Origin: Amphiura filiformis
Taxonomy: Eukaryota; Echinodermata; Ophiuroidea; Amphilepidida; Amphiuridae
Assembly (NCBI RefSeq): GCF_039555335.1
Contig: NC_092644.1
Span: forward strand, 49,613,281 to 49,677,280
Direction of reading: 5' to 3'
Length of the DNA: 64,000 nucleotides
Part shown: piece by piece, positions 11,060-25,264 of the stretch
How the letters are laid out: the number at the start of each line of letters is the position of its first letter
How positions within the stretch are numbered: position 1 is the stretch's first letter
The notes under the pieces: model-generated
The model's input: only the letters and a program-made list of their open reading frames with translations
What the model was told of the DNA's origin: nothing
The model's database searches: none
Made by a program: the position numbers and the translations under genes

Positions 11060-12679
11060 AATTTGTATGCTTTGATAAATATCAGGAAAAACATTTTTTC
11101 TTTTGTGTGCACACGTGAGATTTATTTCATGCTGAAACTACTACAATTAAGACATACGAAGCTATCTAAGGAGGCAGAAAGAAGAAAAACAAAAACGTAC
11201 TGACCGGAGTCAGGAAAGGGGAGGGGGTGACAAGTTTTTCCTGACTCGTAAAACCAGGACCAAATTGACCATAAATTATAATAAAAGTTGCAGCCTTGCC
11301 ATCTAACCAGGTCAGTGGCCTGACAGTGTTTTAATTCAAGATATTTTTACTAAATGTCAAACTAAAATAAATACACTAACTCCAAGGCGCGTGCGATTGT
11401 CTTAACCAACGAATTATAATTAGAAACAGGTTTATAAAACTATATGCAGTCGATTCATATTACAAAGTTCTGCCCAATCCGTTAATCAATGTTTCCATTA
11501 TATAATAGTAAAATGCTATGCTAAGTCCACGTCTCATGCAAATGTCAAAAACACTTTGCTTTTGATAAAGATCCTGCTAGGATCAAAAGCCCGGCCCCTA
11601 AACACTTGTGTAAAAAATACAGCTCCATGGAAACCAAGTTGAACCACACATATTATGATTATGATTTATGTATATTGCTTTGAACACCAGCCAAATAGGC
11701 GCGAAATGCCTAGCCCTTTATAATACGATGTGAAGGCCTTGTAGCATTCTCATGTGTATCCCCGGGGATACATCTACACTATTCAATTTTATGTTATGTG
11801 ATGACGTATGCATTATGTCATATATCAAAAATATCATGTAAAAGGGAAATATCAGGCTCAATAGTCGAGATAATGTTCTGACCGCGATAATAATAACGTA
11901 TTGTATATAACATCAATAATCATTCACATAAAAGAGGAAATATTGAAATATAATAAAATAAAACAAACAGTTGTGGGGAATTTTATCATTTCCCCTTTTA
12001 GTTAAAATACATTCTCTGAACTAATGTCTAAAATGATACATTTGTAACTCGCTTTATTCTAGTAAGGCTTCAATTTCTTTCTAGAATACGTGTCAAATGA
12101 AAAGATAAAATCTGTACTAATTAATATGATATAAATAATTTTCATTTTCTAGAAACATTGACTTTGGTCAATGACATATTCGTGACCCCTTCTGAAGAAA
12201 ATGACAGCCCCTAACCGTAATCCAATACACATACGATTGACATCAAAGTGAGATACACGTGACTTGCTTATCTGGACTAATTAATTGAGTGTATGTACGT
12301 ATAATATCGAAAATATGCTTGAGCAATTGGTAGGCATTAAGCCTCTGCAGAATGTTTGGTTCAGTGTTACATAATCACACAGGCAACCACCAAACTGCCA
12401 TTCTCGCTGCAAGTTAGTTCATTGCTATTCTCCAGATGAATTATTGTGAGGGTCAATTTATCTTTTACCTTCAATTGCGTTTGAAAAACATGTAATGAGC
12501 TATTACCGAGGTTTGAGAGCCAGAAAGCCTCAACTCACAACCACCAGCTCCCACAAAAGAAGATACAGTCCATTAATCATGACAAAACTCAATAGAAAAC
12601 AAAAGACATCGTGGAGGAAATATTGATTTTTGAAGGCCAAAGCAAGGAGCCAACTTTATGCTCATTTTGTGAGAGCTGG
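11060..12679. other. Intergenic, downstream of the TPR gene
   Basis: AT-rich sequence with no supported exon or RNA gene. It should contain the 3' untranslated region of the minus-strand TPR gene. No close, convincing polyadenylation signal was seen; an AATAAAG on the minus strand near 12052 is about 630 bp past the stop codon. Confidence 0.4.
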
Positions 12680-14840
12680 TCATAGTGAGTTATGGCTTTC
12701 TGGTTCTGAACCCTCATTATAATAGGTATCACCATCGTCATTGTCATCATATGGTAAGGCATCGTGAGGATCATCGTCATCCAACCGTAAGACCAATCGT
12801 AAGACATTGTTGCTGCCTTCAATTTGTTTAGCAGAAAGCAACAGATTTGTATCCTCCGTGTCTTTAAAGGTCACCTTCTGGTTGCCATTTGAGACCTCTA
12901 ACCATTGGTTTGTCTTGGAATTCTCATTGCTGACGCGTAAAGGTTCAAGAGATTCTGTCGGTCGTATGTAAGGAAGACTTTGTACGTTTCTTGGTTGAGG
13001 CCGATATTGATGATAGCCTATTTGACATGAGTGAAACGGGTCACTAGATTGACGGAGGAAAACTGATGAAGGATGATTTCTCTCTGGATTTCTTTGCTGG
13101 TTCAGATTATGCACACTATTATTCGGTTGTTTCGTGATGGCATTCAAGATACCTGAAGTCTGATAAGTGTTGCTGTTGCATGTTCCAGAACGCGGCTCTC
13201 TTCTAAGATTGTGAGATTGGTGGACTATTGCTTGAGACTGGTTTCCACGGTAATTCAAGCTAGAGGCCCCGTTGTTTGGTGGTTGCTTAGTGACAATATT
13301 ACCTGAACCAGTGAAAGATTGGAAAGCCTTGTCATATACGTTATCAGAAGGTCGGGCCACTGGCTGCAGAGACAGAGAATGGTACTGCGTCAGATAATTT
13401 GGAACCGCGTCTCTTGGCAAATTATTGTTAAGGGGTTTCTTTGTTATCTTTCTGACAGCGACAGGTACAAAGGCAGATTGTGGAGACACGTGCAGCGTTC
13501 GTGGACGATGAAGCTTTCGCTGACTTGGTTCCGTTTGATGAAGAGTCGATGACTTGATTTCGGCCAAAGGTTGTTGAACTTGGTTTGTAGGATTAATCTC
13601 ACTTCTCATTTCAATACAAGTGGCAAAGTCCTTATCACTGCAGACTGTGGCTGAGGAAGAGCACACTGATATATAATCATCGTTGTTATCGTCAACGTTG
13701 TTGTATCCATACAAATCCTCCTCTTCATCGTTAACCATCTCCGACGCAGACCCTCGTCTATCCAATTTACGACCCTCATCATTTGTTTGCATTTCATCAT
13801 GTGAGATATTGCCATGAGGTCGTGATGTTTGCACAGGTGTATCTTCAGGGCCATAAAGATCATCATCCGAGTTGATACCGTCATCATCAGCACCACCGGT
13901 TCCTTGGTCGGACTCACGGCATATTAGTGTAGACTTCAGAGTTCCTTGATCAACTGTAATTGCATCTGTAAGCTCCGATTGAGACTGGACATCTGATTTT
14001 GATACGTTCTCTTTGACATCATCAACGGTTTCGACCATGGTTCCTCTTACACCTTTGCTTTCTTGTAAGTATCCCAAATCAATATCCTTGATATCGTCTG
14101 CTTTCATGTCTTTCACAAGTGTCACAGGATCTGATACCAAGCTCTGCTGAATATCTCTTGATTTCTCCTGATCGCCAGTCTTCAAGTTCACCTCTGTAAA
14201 CAATTTTGCCGTCTTGTCTAGATCGTCTCCAGTGTTTCCTTTGTTTTCTACTAGTTGCTTTTCAAGCACATCTCGTGCTTCTGCATATTGCCTCAAGTGG
14301 ATTAAGATGTTTGCGAGACGATTGATTAATCGTATAGTTGTCAGATGTGTGTTTCCATTGATCTCACGTCTAAGAGCTACAGCTTTGTGATACCAGGAGA
14401 GTGCTTCCTCAAGCTGTCCCATTCGCTGGTAAACAAATGACATGCTTGTGTAGAGGGTTGCTGCGTCTGAAGTATCAAGACCAAACTGCTCTTGTAAGAT
14501 CAATGCTTCTTCTAAGAGCTCTATGGCTTCTGTGTGATTACCTGAAACTAAACTACAATTAATGGCCACATTGTTGAGGGAATTCACCAGTTCTTTACTA
14601 TTACCATGATATTGTCTTTTAATGGCGAGTCCCTTGCGTGAGCTCTCTAGAGCCTTCTCCTTGTCACCTAATCGCTGATGGCATAAACTGATGTTGTTGT
14701 ATGTGTTACCTATGCTTGGGTGGTGTTCCCATAGGCCAAGACGAAGGTTCAGACTTTGTTGAAGGTATTGCAGTGCTTCTTGAGGATCGTCTGTAATAAG
14801 AATAAGAATAAAATAACGCTAACACTAATAATAATAATAA

Positions 14841-14914
<74 letters not shown>

Positions 14915-17725
14915 GTTTTTCTTTGAATTATGCTGTGTTGTAAATAATCTTGTTTGATTTTATTTTGTCTTGCTCTTTGGGCTTTTAAATTTTGTAGTAT
15001 ACGAGCGTATCTTGTAGCTAAGATTTGTTCTGTTTGTAAAGCGCTCTATAAGTGTATATATTATTATTATTATTTATTATTAATACTAAGAATAACAATA
15101 ATAATAACCAACAATAACAATAATAACATAAGAATCAAGATTCTTGATTCTTTATGAAACTAGTGGTCAGACTGAAGCTGACATATGGATTATAGGGTAA
15201 CCGCATGCATCGAGCGAGGTTCCTGTTTTTGTGACTTCCTGTTTCCTTTGTATAATTTGGCTAAATATGAGGTTAATTTGGTCAGAAATCCTCATACAGG
15301 TGTCAATATGGGGGATAATTGTACCTACCCCCCGAGATCTACGCATGTGGGCGGTAGCACAAAAGACATTATGCCCCGGCAGCTAAGCCACTGAAATTTG
15401 TTCAATCTATAGGAAACTTACTCAAGTGAAGAAGCACAAGTCCAAGACTCGATGAAGTGGCAGCTAACCTCTGCTCAAGACATTTTTCTTCTTCTTCAAG
15501 CAAAGAATATCCCAATGAAAACAATGACGACTTGCGAAAGGTGTTGCTGGAGTAGTTCAAAAGATCTTGGAACATGGCAATCGCTTGAAAAAGGTATCTG
15601 AAAATTCAAAGAAATAAAGCGACGAAATGATGAATTCCTGTTCGTGTTGAACTACGTTGGCATGCGTCTCTTTAAGTTCAGACGTTAACTTATTATATAA
15701 TAACATAGTTTGAAAACACTCCCCTTCAAATTGAGCGACGCCATATCTAATTCCGCTGTACAGGCTGCACAGGCTTGAGTAAAAGTCATGTTAATGTATG
15801 AGGAAAAATGATAATATTCTGCAATTTCTATTTTATTATTTTGTTTTACAGTACGCTCCTATCTTGTTAGACGACTTGAGAATCTGCACTCTACTCGTGG
15901 ATACACTTTTGCTGTTTAGACCAGAATAAAATCTGACTTACTGTTTTCCGCAGATACCCAGACCTCTTGAAAATAAGTTCCATCCTGTCGCCGTCAACAA
16001 CCAAGCCAATTCCTTACATTTGCCTCTTGGCTCCAGCAACACCAACGCTCGTCGAAACTGTCGATATGCTTCATCCAGATGCTCCTTGCTCTGCCCAAGT
16101 AACTGCCCATAGACGATCAGCATCCGAGCCTCCGCTATTTCGTCACCGATATCCTTGGCCAGCTGGATGCAGTGGTAATAGAACTGAAGTGCCTCGTTGC
16201 GTTGTAAGATGTAAGTGATGACAAATTCCGCTCGGAAGGCTGCTTTCAAAAACATTGCGTTGTCATTGACGTGAGAATACGATGCATCCAAGAGGAGAGA
16301 TTGGAGGGATTCTAACTCTCCAAGTACTAATGGCAAGTATAAAAACCCAGAGGTTTCAAGAGACAGAAGGATTGCATTTTGACAAAACGCAAAGAACAGA
16401 TCAAAGTGAAAGCTAGAGCTGAGATATTTGAATAAGGAAGTAAAAAACAGGTGTTCTATCAATATCCAGGTGAATACGTGGCTTGGAGGTTCTGCTATGA
16501 CACCTATGCTGCCCAATTCATCGGAATCATAATTTTCTGACGATACTATACATCTGTCTCTTGCAATCGTTTCCAATGTAGTTGAAGGATTTGTTTTGAG
16601 AGTGCGCAAAGAGATACAGTGTCCAAATGATCCATTTACACATAGAGTGCCATTCTGAAAATATTCTTCTTCAAGCCAAACTTCATGGTCCATTGGCAGA
16701 GGTGGAATCCTGAAGTTACCAGAGGAAGAAGATGCTCCCTGGTGGTCGGTATAGTTTTCTGATGCGTCTGTACTTGCTGTGAAAATTGAAAGGCTTTTTA
16801 CTGAAGTATTTCGTACTATATATTGAGATACAGGTGGCTCATCCACCACAATACCAACAATGGGCAGGGTAGTTTGTGATTCTTCGGATAGTGTATGAAT
16901 TAGAAATCGACGCCGTCTTCTCATGTCAGAGATGGCAGGGTGTTCTTCACTTCTGTTTTCTGTCAACCATATATCTGTGACAGTTTCTCTTGAATTTGGA
17001 TCTGATGTCAAGTTGCGTGAAATGTGCGAAAATATTTGAGACTGGTGATGTAAATCAAAGGGAGCGGTTGGCAAGAAATCATTAGGACATTGAGATATTT
17101 CATGTTCTGCACATGAAAGTGGTTCCTGAAACCTCGCGAAAGCGCCAGATGCAGTAAGATACAGTGCTTGATTAGATGATGAAGATTTTAAATGTACCTC
17201 ATCAACATGTGTTTGAAGTGCCCGCCATGGGAATGAGCTCGAAAATGCAATGCTCTTTGGCCTTATCATTACCATAGTTATATGGTGTAACTGGTGATAG
17301 TCCACAGCATTGATGATCTTCGACAAAACAACATTAGTGACCTTGGACGAGATCATAAGTAATGGTGTCATGTCATTTGAGAGAATTATACAGGTTGAAG
17401 CCGGGAGAATATTTAGAATGTGGCTCATCAGAGAATCGGAAAGATTTGAGAGAACAGGATAAGAGCTACTGACACAATCTTCAACGTAATCTGGAATCAT
17501 TTCAGAGCATGTGTCTACAACGACAACCATGTATATCAACCGTGGCATGTTCAATACAATCCTGTGACCTCGGACACATATTTCATTATGTCGATACTCC
17601 ATGTTTTGCAGCCGCTTGATGTCTTTCGAAGTTTTGTCCTTTTGGCCCTCATGATCTATGTTAATGCTGATCTTCTTTTTGGAGTGTTTGTCGTCGTTTA
17701 TGTCTGATGTATTTGCAGATGACAT
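12680..17725 (-). CDS. Tetratricopeptide-repeat protein, three coding exons
   Basis: Coding exons on the minus strand are 17725-15942, 15597-15422 and 14790-12680. Donors are GTAAGT and acceptors are TTTTCAG and TTACAG. Phases 2 and 1 match exactly, giving about 1,356 residues. An acceptor (CTTTCAG) lies 8 bases upstream of the ATG, so a 5' untranslated exon probably exists further up. Residues 1-450 match no family I recognise. From about 455, paired helices resemble TPRs. Residues 655-840 hold clear kinesin-light-chain-style repeats (GDKEKAL, GNHTEAIELLEEAL, GQLEEALSWYHKA). The rest is acidic, Ser/Asn/Gln-rich and probably disordered, with two acidic DLYG motifs (DDDLYG and EEDLYG). TPRs usually act as protein-binding scaffolds. 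No signal peptide or membrane segment is evident, so it is probably intracellular. The exact role is unknown. Confidence 0.82.
14825..14913. repeat. (AAT)n/(AGT)n microsatellite in TPR gene intron 2
   Basis: An interrupted trinucleotide run of AAT, AGT and AAT blocks lies 35 bases upstream of the exon 3 acceptor of the minus-strand TPR gene. It therefore sits within the branch-point region of that 631-bp intron. Length variation here could affect splicing; that is inference. Confidence 0.85.
15276..15345. repeat. Dispersed repeat fragment in TPR gene intron
   Basis: The segment TTGGTCAGAAATCCTCATAC, then GTGTCAATATGGG, then CCCCGAGATCTACGC, matches 33495-33610 in sequence order and orientation. 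It is a short copy of an unidentified dispersed family. Confidence 0.6.
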
Positions 17726-17732
17726 CTTGTTT

Positions 17733-18970
17733 CTGAAAGTAGAAATAAACTATGGTTTTACCGAGTAACAGGAAACATTTTAGGTATGTTCATAAATACT
17801 TTGGTGGAGGATGGGGTCAGACTGGGGCAAAGATTTTTAACCCAAAAGGACGTGTCACATTGTTTATGTTAATTTTCATTTCTTCACCCAAGTTTTTAAG
17901 CTATTTTCACTTGATAATGATGAGCTGTGAAATTTGACTTGTTTTTATTCATATTATTCGCTTCAAGCCAGACAAAACCCAATAGTGACTCAGGAGCCGT
18001 TAACTTAAAGAGAACCTAACTAATTACCATTTTCAAGGTCCATGTCACGCAGTTTGCTCTTTCACAAATTTGACTTCGAGTTTGGGGCAAACTAATCACA
18101 AAACTAGTTTTTGTGATTGTTGTTGTTATTGTTGTTGTTTTTCTTCTATAGCCAGTTTCGATTCAGCTAGACCATTGTTGCGGAAATGAAAGGAGTAATA
18201 CCTAACCCATATTGTGTGAATGAAATAACGGTTAAGCAAATATTTCTTTATATTCATGCATTGAGCGGTGTTTCTATCAAAACATGAACCAAAAGATTCA
18301 AAATGAGACAATATTTTGATGAGTGCATTAATTCTTCCGATAATATACAATTTTAGTTACTAAATGGTCTTACCAAAGAGAGAACATTGCCATAAGTTTT
18401 ACGTTTCGAGGAAAAATGCCAGCTCATTATGACAACACTAATATATACTCGTACTGCAGCTATTGCGATTTAGTATGCACTTTGCATTATTTATAATTGG
18501 ATTTCTTCATCAAATGATGTGAAACTTTCGGTATGAAGTCATTATAAATATCACAAGTAGGACTGTAATTGTTAGTATTGTGAAACAACAAACATGTGTT
18601 TTCCGCGGATGGTTTTACAGCATTGCACCGTTGCAAAGAATAGGGTAAATACAAACAGTATTTTGTTTACATATCCGTAACTAGCCATGACAACATTAGC
18701 ATAGAATAATCAGTAGGCATACTAGTACATTATCATAATTAGAGTGACCTTTGATTTAAGATAGTTAATGATTTAATAGAGATATTTATGGTCTAATTAT
18801 TCTCTAAAAGTTCCCTTGATGTTTTCGTTCTCTTTTTTCTCATAGTCAAACAGTGTCCTTCCGGCCAACCCCGCAACCCAAAAAGATTTTCACTAGAAAA
18901 GTAGACTGATAGTGATAATTCATGTAAGAAGTGAGAATATTTTATTATTAAAAGGCCTAATTTTACAAAC
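17733..18970. other. Upstream region of the TPR gene; no coding signal
   Basis: The stretch should include the non-coding first exon and promoter of the TPR gene, because an acceptor lies just above its ATG. No clear donor, TATA box or conserved exon could be picked out. Confidence 0.4.
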
Positions 18971-18972
18971 AT

Positions 18973-19945
<973 letters not shown>

Positions 19946-20870
19946 TTTTCCGAGTAGTAAACTAATACAATTTTAAAATAAATTGTATTACAGTCTACTC
20001 GGTCATGATGTGTTAACACTTCTAGAGTACCCATTTGCACTCAGTACGCCACTGACCAAACATGTATTGTTATGCATAGTCGCGAAAAGACGATCGATAC
20101 ATGTTGAAATTAGCACAAATCTGAGATTCACATTTTTGCTATGAAATTCATTTTCTCGGTCAAATATTAAGCAATATTTTTTTCTTCAGTAATGTCAGTT
20201 TTGATTTTTACCCGTGGGCTTTTTTCGGATTTTTTATTTAAAAAATTTTTTTTTTTGCGTTTCAAACTAATATAGTTCGTTAAAGAAAGATATTTTCCAC
20301 CTCTGTAAGGCACATCGTGTGTGTCTATATATTATAGTTTTGTCAGAATAGCCGTTTTGATTCCACCTTTTTTCACCTGCGACTGCAAAAATGTCCAACC
20401 ATTTCTTCGTTTCTAATATAACCAGCAGAAATAATCGATATTTCTATTGTGGCTTGCAATCAATTATCATCACAAAATCTAAAACAGTAAAATAAAATCT
20501 TTCAAAATGAGTTTTTCTGGAGAATTTTATTCTGAAATCTTCAAAATGGAAGTTTGTGCAGATAAATTGTCCACCTTTGGGCGGACAATTGTCTACCTCA
20601 ACACATCATAGAGGAATTTTATCGATTATGTTATTTTGAAAAGCAAAAACGTTGACCCAAAAAAACCTCACGGGGCAGGTTGAAGCCATTGAAAATCTAA
20701 AATCTTACACTAGAAGCCTAAATTTTACTCCTAGGTTTAACATCAGGGTTTGACAAAAAATATAAAGTACCAAGCATTATAGTTTTCTTCTGACATTTAC
20801 CGAAAAAATGGAAATTATTGCTTTTTATTTGACCGAGAAAACTAATTATTAAGTGAAAGGGGCGGCACGT
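19946..20870. repeat. Second copy of the foldback repeat seen at 61-1281
   Basis: The left part (about 20080-20215) matches 105-240, sharing CGATCGATACATGTT and AATTCATTTTCTCGGTC-type blocks. The right part (about 20640-20860) pairs with it in inverted orientation. A shorter hairpin with CCGAGTAG/CTACTCGG ends sits at the left edge (about 19951-20003). Non-coding. Confidence 0.65.
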
Positions 20871-20879
20871 AAACGAATC

Positions 20880-22290
20880 TGTAGTTCATATCTGCAACCA
20901 TCAGATATCTGCAGTGTGTTAAATCTGCAGTGAGTCCCGTCCATATTTACAGTTTCATGTATCTAAGCATGCGATTTGATGGCAGCTCTCGTGCCTCAAA
21001 TTTGCTCGTTTCAAGCGCCTAATTAAAGCCATAATGTGTGATTTGCTTCACAGCGACGCCCTCAATTTGACTCGGATTTCTACTCTTTGCATAATCATAA
21101 TGCCCAGTGGTATACTAAAATACCACGTAAAAGACTAAGCCTGAAGTGCTTTAATAACAGTAAAATTTAACTTTTTGTATTAAAACCGGGTCGACCGGTT
21201 TTATTCAGAGTTCAACGATCGACTGCTTGCTAACATGTACCATGGATGTCAGCTTGCGATGCTCCGTGCAGTTACATGTAATACGATCGGCGAGCGTAGT
21301 ACACGCATTGTAGGCGTTGGAATGAAATCGGAATTTTCTTCGTTATACATGATACCTCATTTGTTTTGGCTAGAAATTAAAAGGGGATAATGTGATCAGT
21401 GAAAACAAACATTTAAATAACAATCTATTCTTTATTCAAATCACACATTATTGCTTTAAGTGACTGAGAGGGCCTTGTTTAACAACAGCCATTCTTATTC
21501 AATGGGTGCGTCTTGTAAAGAATTCACGTAATTTGATTGGTTTTCTGGTGTATAATATCTCACAATAGTTGATAGTGATATTAGTCAGGGCGCGCGCCGC
21601 CACGCAACGGCGGCACGCTTGTTGCTCCTCAATGATCGCGATTCGGCGGCTTAGATGTTCGTGATGGTTTCGTTCATTTAAAACAACGGGGATGTCTTCA
21701 CAAAAGTAACTTTATTTTTTTCTGAAAACAGGCAGTTTTTCTCGCAAAAATTACATTAAAACTGAATAAGAATGAGAATAACAGATAGGATATCGTAGTG
21801 GATACCGGCTGCGCCGGCATCCACTACTCAAAATATTGGCCAGCCCATCCATTATGACACGATATTTGATAGGCAAAAGACAAAATCCTATCTTTTATTC
21901 TCTAATTAACTGACTAGCGTTCTTTGTGTTTAGAACCGCGTGGTTAGTGAAATCAAAGAGGTAAACCATTAACCTAGTAAACACATCCAGTCAAAACCTT
22001 CACTTTTACTCAGTATTAAAAATCTTGTATTACTGCCAACATCATTCATGCTTCCCTGACTCCTCTGTATTTTTAAAAACTATTATTGGCATACATGTTT
22101 CTAATTTAAAATGGCAGACATTCGTGCTTGTCATTAAAGTTACTTACCTAACATGAATTGCCTATTCTAACATTACCACTTCAAACATAATTGAGATCAC
22201 GTTGTTGACCACTTCAGATTTTTCATTTATTGGCCCCATTTCGTGGAAATTCGTGATCCACTTCATCATCCCCCAGATTTATTCCAAAAT
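20880..22290. other. Unassigned intergenic stretch with a short hairpin
   Basis: No exon found. A 15-bp stem with a 3-base loop and one mismatch (GTAGTGGAT...ATCCACTAC) occurs at 21795-21827. A segment near 21455-21500 resembles the outer edge of the foldback at 1213-1290. Confidence 0.4.
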
Positions 22291-23190
22291 GTTGGTTTTT
22301 ATATAGCGCCTTTTTACCAGATCTCGGAGAATTCAAAGCGCTGTAATTTCGCTGCCATGATGAATCATCACAATCAGATCGATCTATAGAAATGTGCTTT
22401 AATAATAATAATAATACGAATAACTAAGCACTGTGCAGCCGAACCCGACGCAAACCTATCCGCACTTAGATTGTAACATCCACCAATTATCTGTGCAGCT
22501 TCCCAAATTCCATTGTCTTCCATTTACAACCAAACAACTAGTATATTATGCCTAATCTTCCAGCAGTTTTCCATGAAATCCCGACTCTCATTTTTCAAAT
22601 TTTAATTTCGTTCTGTTAACAACATGTAATTAGCTTCCGGGTTCTGCATCCAAGCAAATTTTCATTCCTCCCGGGTTGATAACCAATAAAAAAGGTTTTA
22701 ATTAATGACGTGTTCTACATTACTACATTATGTTTTTATTTCCTTTCGGCATCATCAATTTCGATCAATCTTCTTTTCTATTTTCTATTCCACTTTAATG
22801 CGTCCGAAAGGTTAAAGTTAGGGTTTGGGACACCTTGGTCCTTGGTCTTCCCCCCTGCCTTAATGGCTATGCCAAAAAGTCATGTGCACTTGGTTTATCC
22901 CGATTCCATGCTCGCTCTCGCAGGTTTTCTCCGGGATCTCCGGTTTCCTCCTGTATCGCAAAAATCGGTGATTAGTTGTTTGGTTATCAAAAACTTCCTT
23001 CACCCAATGGAATTTGGGGAGCTACACAGATAATTGGTGGATGTTACAATCTAAATGCGGATAGGTGTGTGCCGTTCGGCTGCAACATAGTTGATGCGAT
23101 CTGATTGTGATGATTCACCATTGCAGCGAAATTACAGCGCTTTGAGTCCTCTAAGATCTGCAGAAAGGCGCTTTATAAATCCAAAATTTA
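22290..23190. repeat. Long imperfect inverted repeat, ~0.9 kb
   Basis: The left arm (about 22300-22540) and right arm (about 22975-23175) are inverted copies. They share AGCGCCTTT near the ends, CAAAGCGCTGTAATTTCGCTG against CAGCGAAATTACAGCGCTTTG, GATGATTCAYCA, and CCACCAATTATCTGTG against CACAGATAATTGGTGG. The layout is that of a foldback element or of two SINE-like copies head to head. Non-coding. Confidence 0.7.
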
Positions 23191-23369
23191 TTTTATTTAT
23201 TTATTATTTGCCCCCCTTGAAGTGCTAAAAGTCATCCCCCCCTTTAACGTGCAAAATAGCCCCCCCCCCCTTTACACATGGAAGATTTTTTGGAACCAAA
23301 ATTTATAACCTTATATTGTCTTATCATAATTATAATGCGTGAAATTCCTGAAGGAGTGTAGCGCAGAAC

Positions 23370-24560
23370 GTTCATGACCACTCAGCCTGTGTCTGTCATC
23401 CCTATTCACAAGAGTGATTCGAAGTCTAATCCATCTATATACCGCCCCATCTCTCTGCTCTGCATCATCAGCAAGGTCATGGAGGCTGTTGTACAGAGTA
23501 GTCCAACGCTCTGGACAGAGGCAACGAAGTGCGCCTGATTCCCCTGGACATCAAAGGAGCATTTGATAAGGTCTGGTGTAATGGCCTTTGCTCAAAACTC
23601 ATGACAAAAGTAAATTTAGTATCCGGCGGCAAGCTGTTCACCTGGATTAGAAGCTACCTGACAGATCATTACATCAAAGTTATCTTATCTGGCCTGTCAT
23701 CAAGTACTTCATCAATACATCCGTTCCCCATGGTTCAATATTTGGCCCACTTTTATTCTCATTCATTGATGACCTGGGTGATGAGTTTGAAACCCATCTC
23801 TACCTCTAAACAAATGATTCCACCTTGTTTTCACATCTAGTGACCTTCGAGGTATTGAAATGTAAGGCAATGACAATGTCAAGAAAGATGAATCCAACCA
23901 AGCTATATCTTCTGTTTGGTATCACCAGACTGGTTCAGAGGGAGGAGCTGGAGATCCTGGGAATCACAGTCGACAGCAAGCTGACCTGGACAAAGCATAT
24001 TTCTAACGTCTCATCCAGAGCAGGACAGAAGCTGGGTGCTCTGAGGATAGTTGCAAATAAACTTGATGTCAGAGGCAGAGCAACGGGCTCAAGTTCACAT
24101 TGTGATGGAAAACGCCTCACTGTCTTGGATGAGTGCCAGCGCCACCGCTCTAGGATAACTGGACTATATCCAGAGCAAAGCACTTCGAGTCAAAGGCTTC
24201 GAATCATATGTTTGAGCGAAGAGGAAGCAAGTACAGAGCTGAACATCACATCTCACCATCAAAGACGTTAAGTGGCTGCAACAACGGTCCCATACAAAAT
24301 ACACACTAACTTGTGTCCACCAGATCTGAAGGCACTGCTGCCAAAGCCATTATTAGTCAGAAGAGCTACTCACTCCAGCTTGTCCATGCCTTGTCATGCT
24401 CTCACAGTGCCAGTTTCTAGAACCATATATACTGGCAGGGTCTTCATCCACACTGCAGTTCATGTTTGTAATATCCTACCAGATGGAGTAGTCGAAGACA
24501 ACAGCGCACCATCCTTCAAGAGCAGAGTCAATAAGCATCTTATTTCACTCGTCTGATGCT
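23370..24560 (+). pseudogene. Decayed LINE reverse-transcriptase fragment
   Basis: Pieces of a non-LTR reverse transcriptase occur in several frames: YRPISLL at about 23440, LDIKGAFDKVW (catalytic block A) at about 23545, LGITVDSKLTWTKHI at about 23955, and a conserved C-terminal tail to 24556. There are several frameshifts, and the block that should hold the catalytic aspartate pair is damaged. It lies upstream of, and in the same direction as, the lectin/CUB gene. The clade is uncertain, perhaps Jockey-like or CR1-like. Confidence 0.75.
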
Positions 24561-25215
24561 TTACTTCACCCCTTCACTCTTGTTGTTCCTAAGCTGCTGT
24601 GAACCACTGATTGGCAAATATGGTTGCACTATGCATTGATGCCTATAGTTCTTGACCTATGTCACTCCTCGTGTTCACGCTAGCACTTTGTAAAAACAAA
24701 ATACATATTTAGCATGCCTAAGACTTGATAAATCCATCTGTGAAGTCAAAGAAAATATTTGGAAATTGCTTTGGAAAAACCTAAAAAAATGAATGATTTT
24801 TTTTATTTGGCCCTGAATAAAACAACTTTCACCTTTAACATCCACACACGTTTTTAATAAAGCATTAATGGCTAATGCATAGGTAAATAAAAACGCTAAT
24901 TGACTACCCGATTTTATTATTGGAATAGGAAATTAAGGTGTGCATAATACTCACGTCATCCATGTGGCCTTTTCAAGCAGCTATAATCACTAATATTATT
25001 ACCCGTGACATTGATTCTTTTGAATTAGGTGCTTTGGGCACACGTTTAAGTACTTATTTTGTATGTTTCAACGTTGTTCAGGCAGTGATCATTTTAGAGC
25101 TGCGGTTGATACTTGTGCGTCATCAAAGTATTTCTGCAAAATACTAAATAACGTAAAGTTATGAAATTGCATACGAACATGACCATGATGAGCTTGCAAA
25201 TCTAACAAACCCAAC
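24561..25215 (+). promoter_or_regulatory. Region upstream of the lectin/CUB gene start
   Basis: This AT-rich 655 bp separates the dead LINE from the start codon and should hold the 5' untranslated region and perhaps the promoter. No TATA box could be assigned. A small upstream frame with ATGs at 25161 and 25179, closed at 25203-25205, would precede the true ATG if transcription starts above it. Confidence 0.35.
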
Positions 25216-25264
25216 ATGGAAATATTGTGGCTATGCTTGGTTCTTTTACTTGGTTCTTATAGCA
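25216..25264 (+). CDS. Exon 1: signal peptide
   Basis: The exon encodes MEILWLCLVLLLGSYS and ends in phase 1 at AGCA|GTAAGT. A hydrophobic leucine-rich core followed by small residues is typical of a secretory signal peptide. Its phase joins exon 2 exactly, giving the codon ATT and then ALDSNEY. The ATG has G at +4. This start is preferred because it is the only upstream ATG giving a leader in phase with the first lectin exon. Confidence 0.75.

Noticed and set aside
22710-23033. 107-codon open frame
   Set aside because: It overlaps the inverted-repeat arm and has no domain or splice context.
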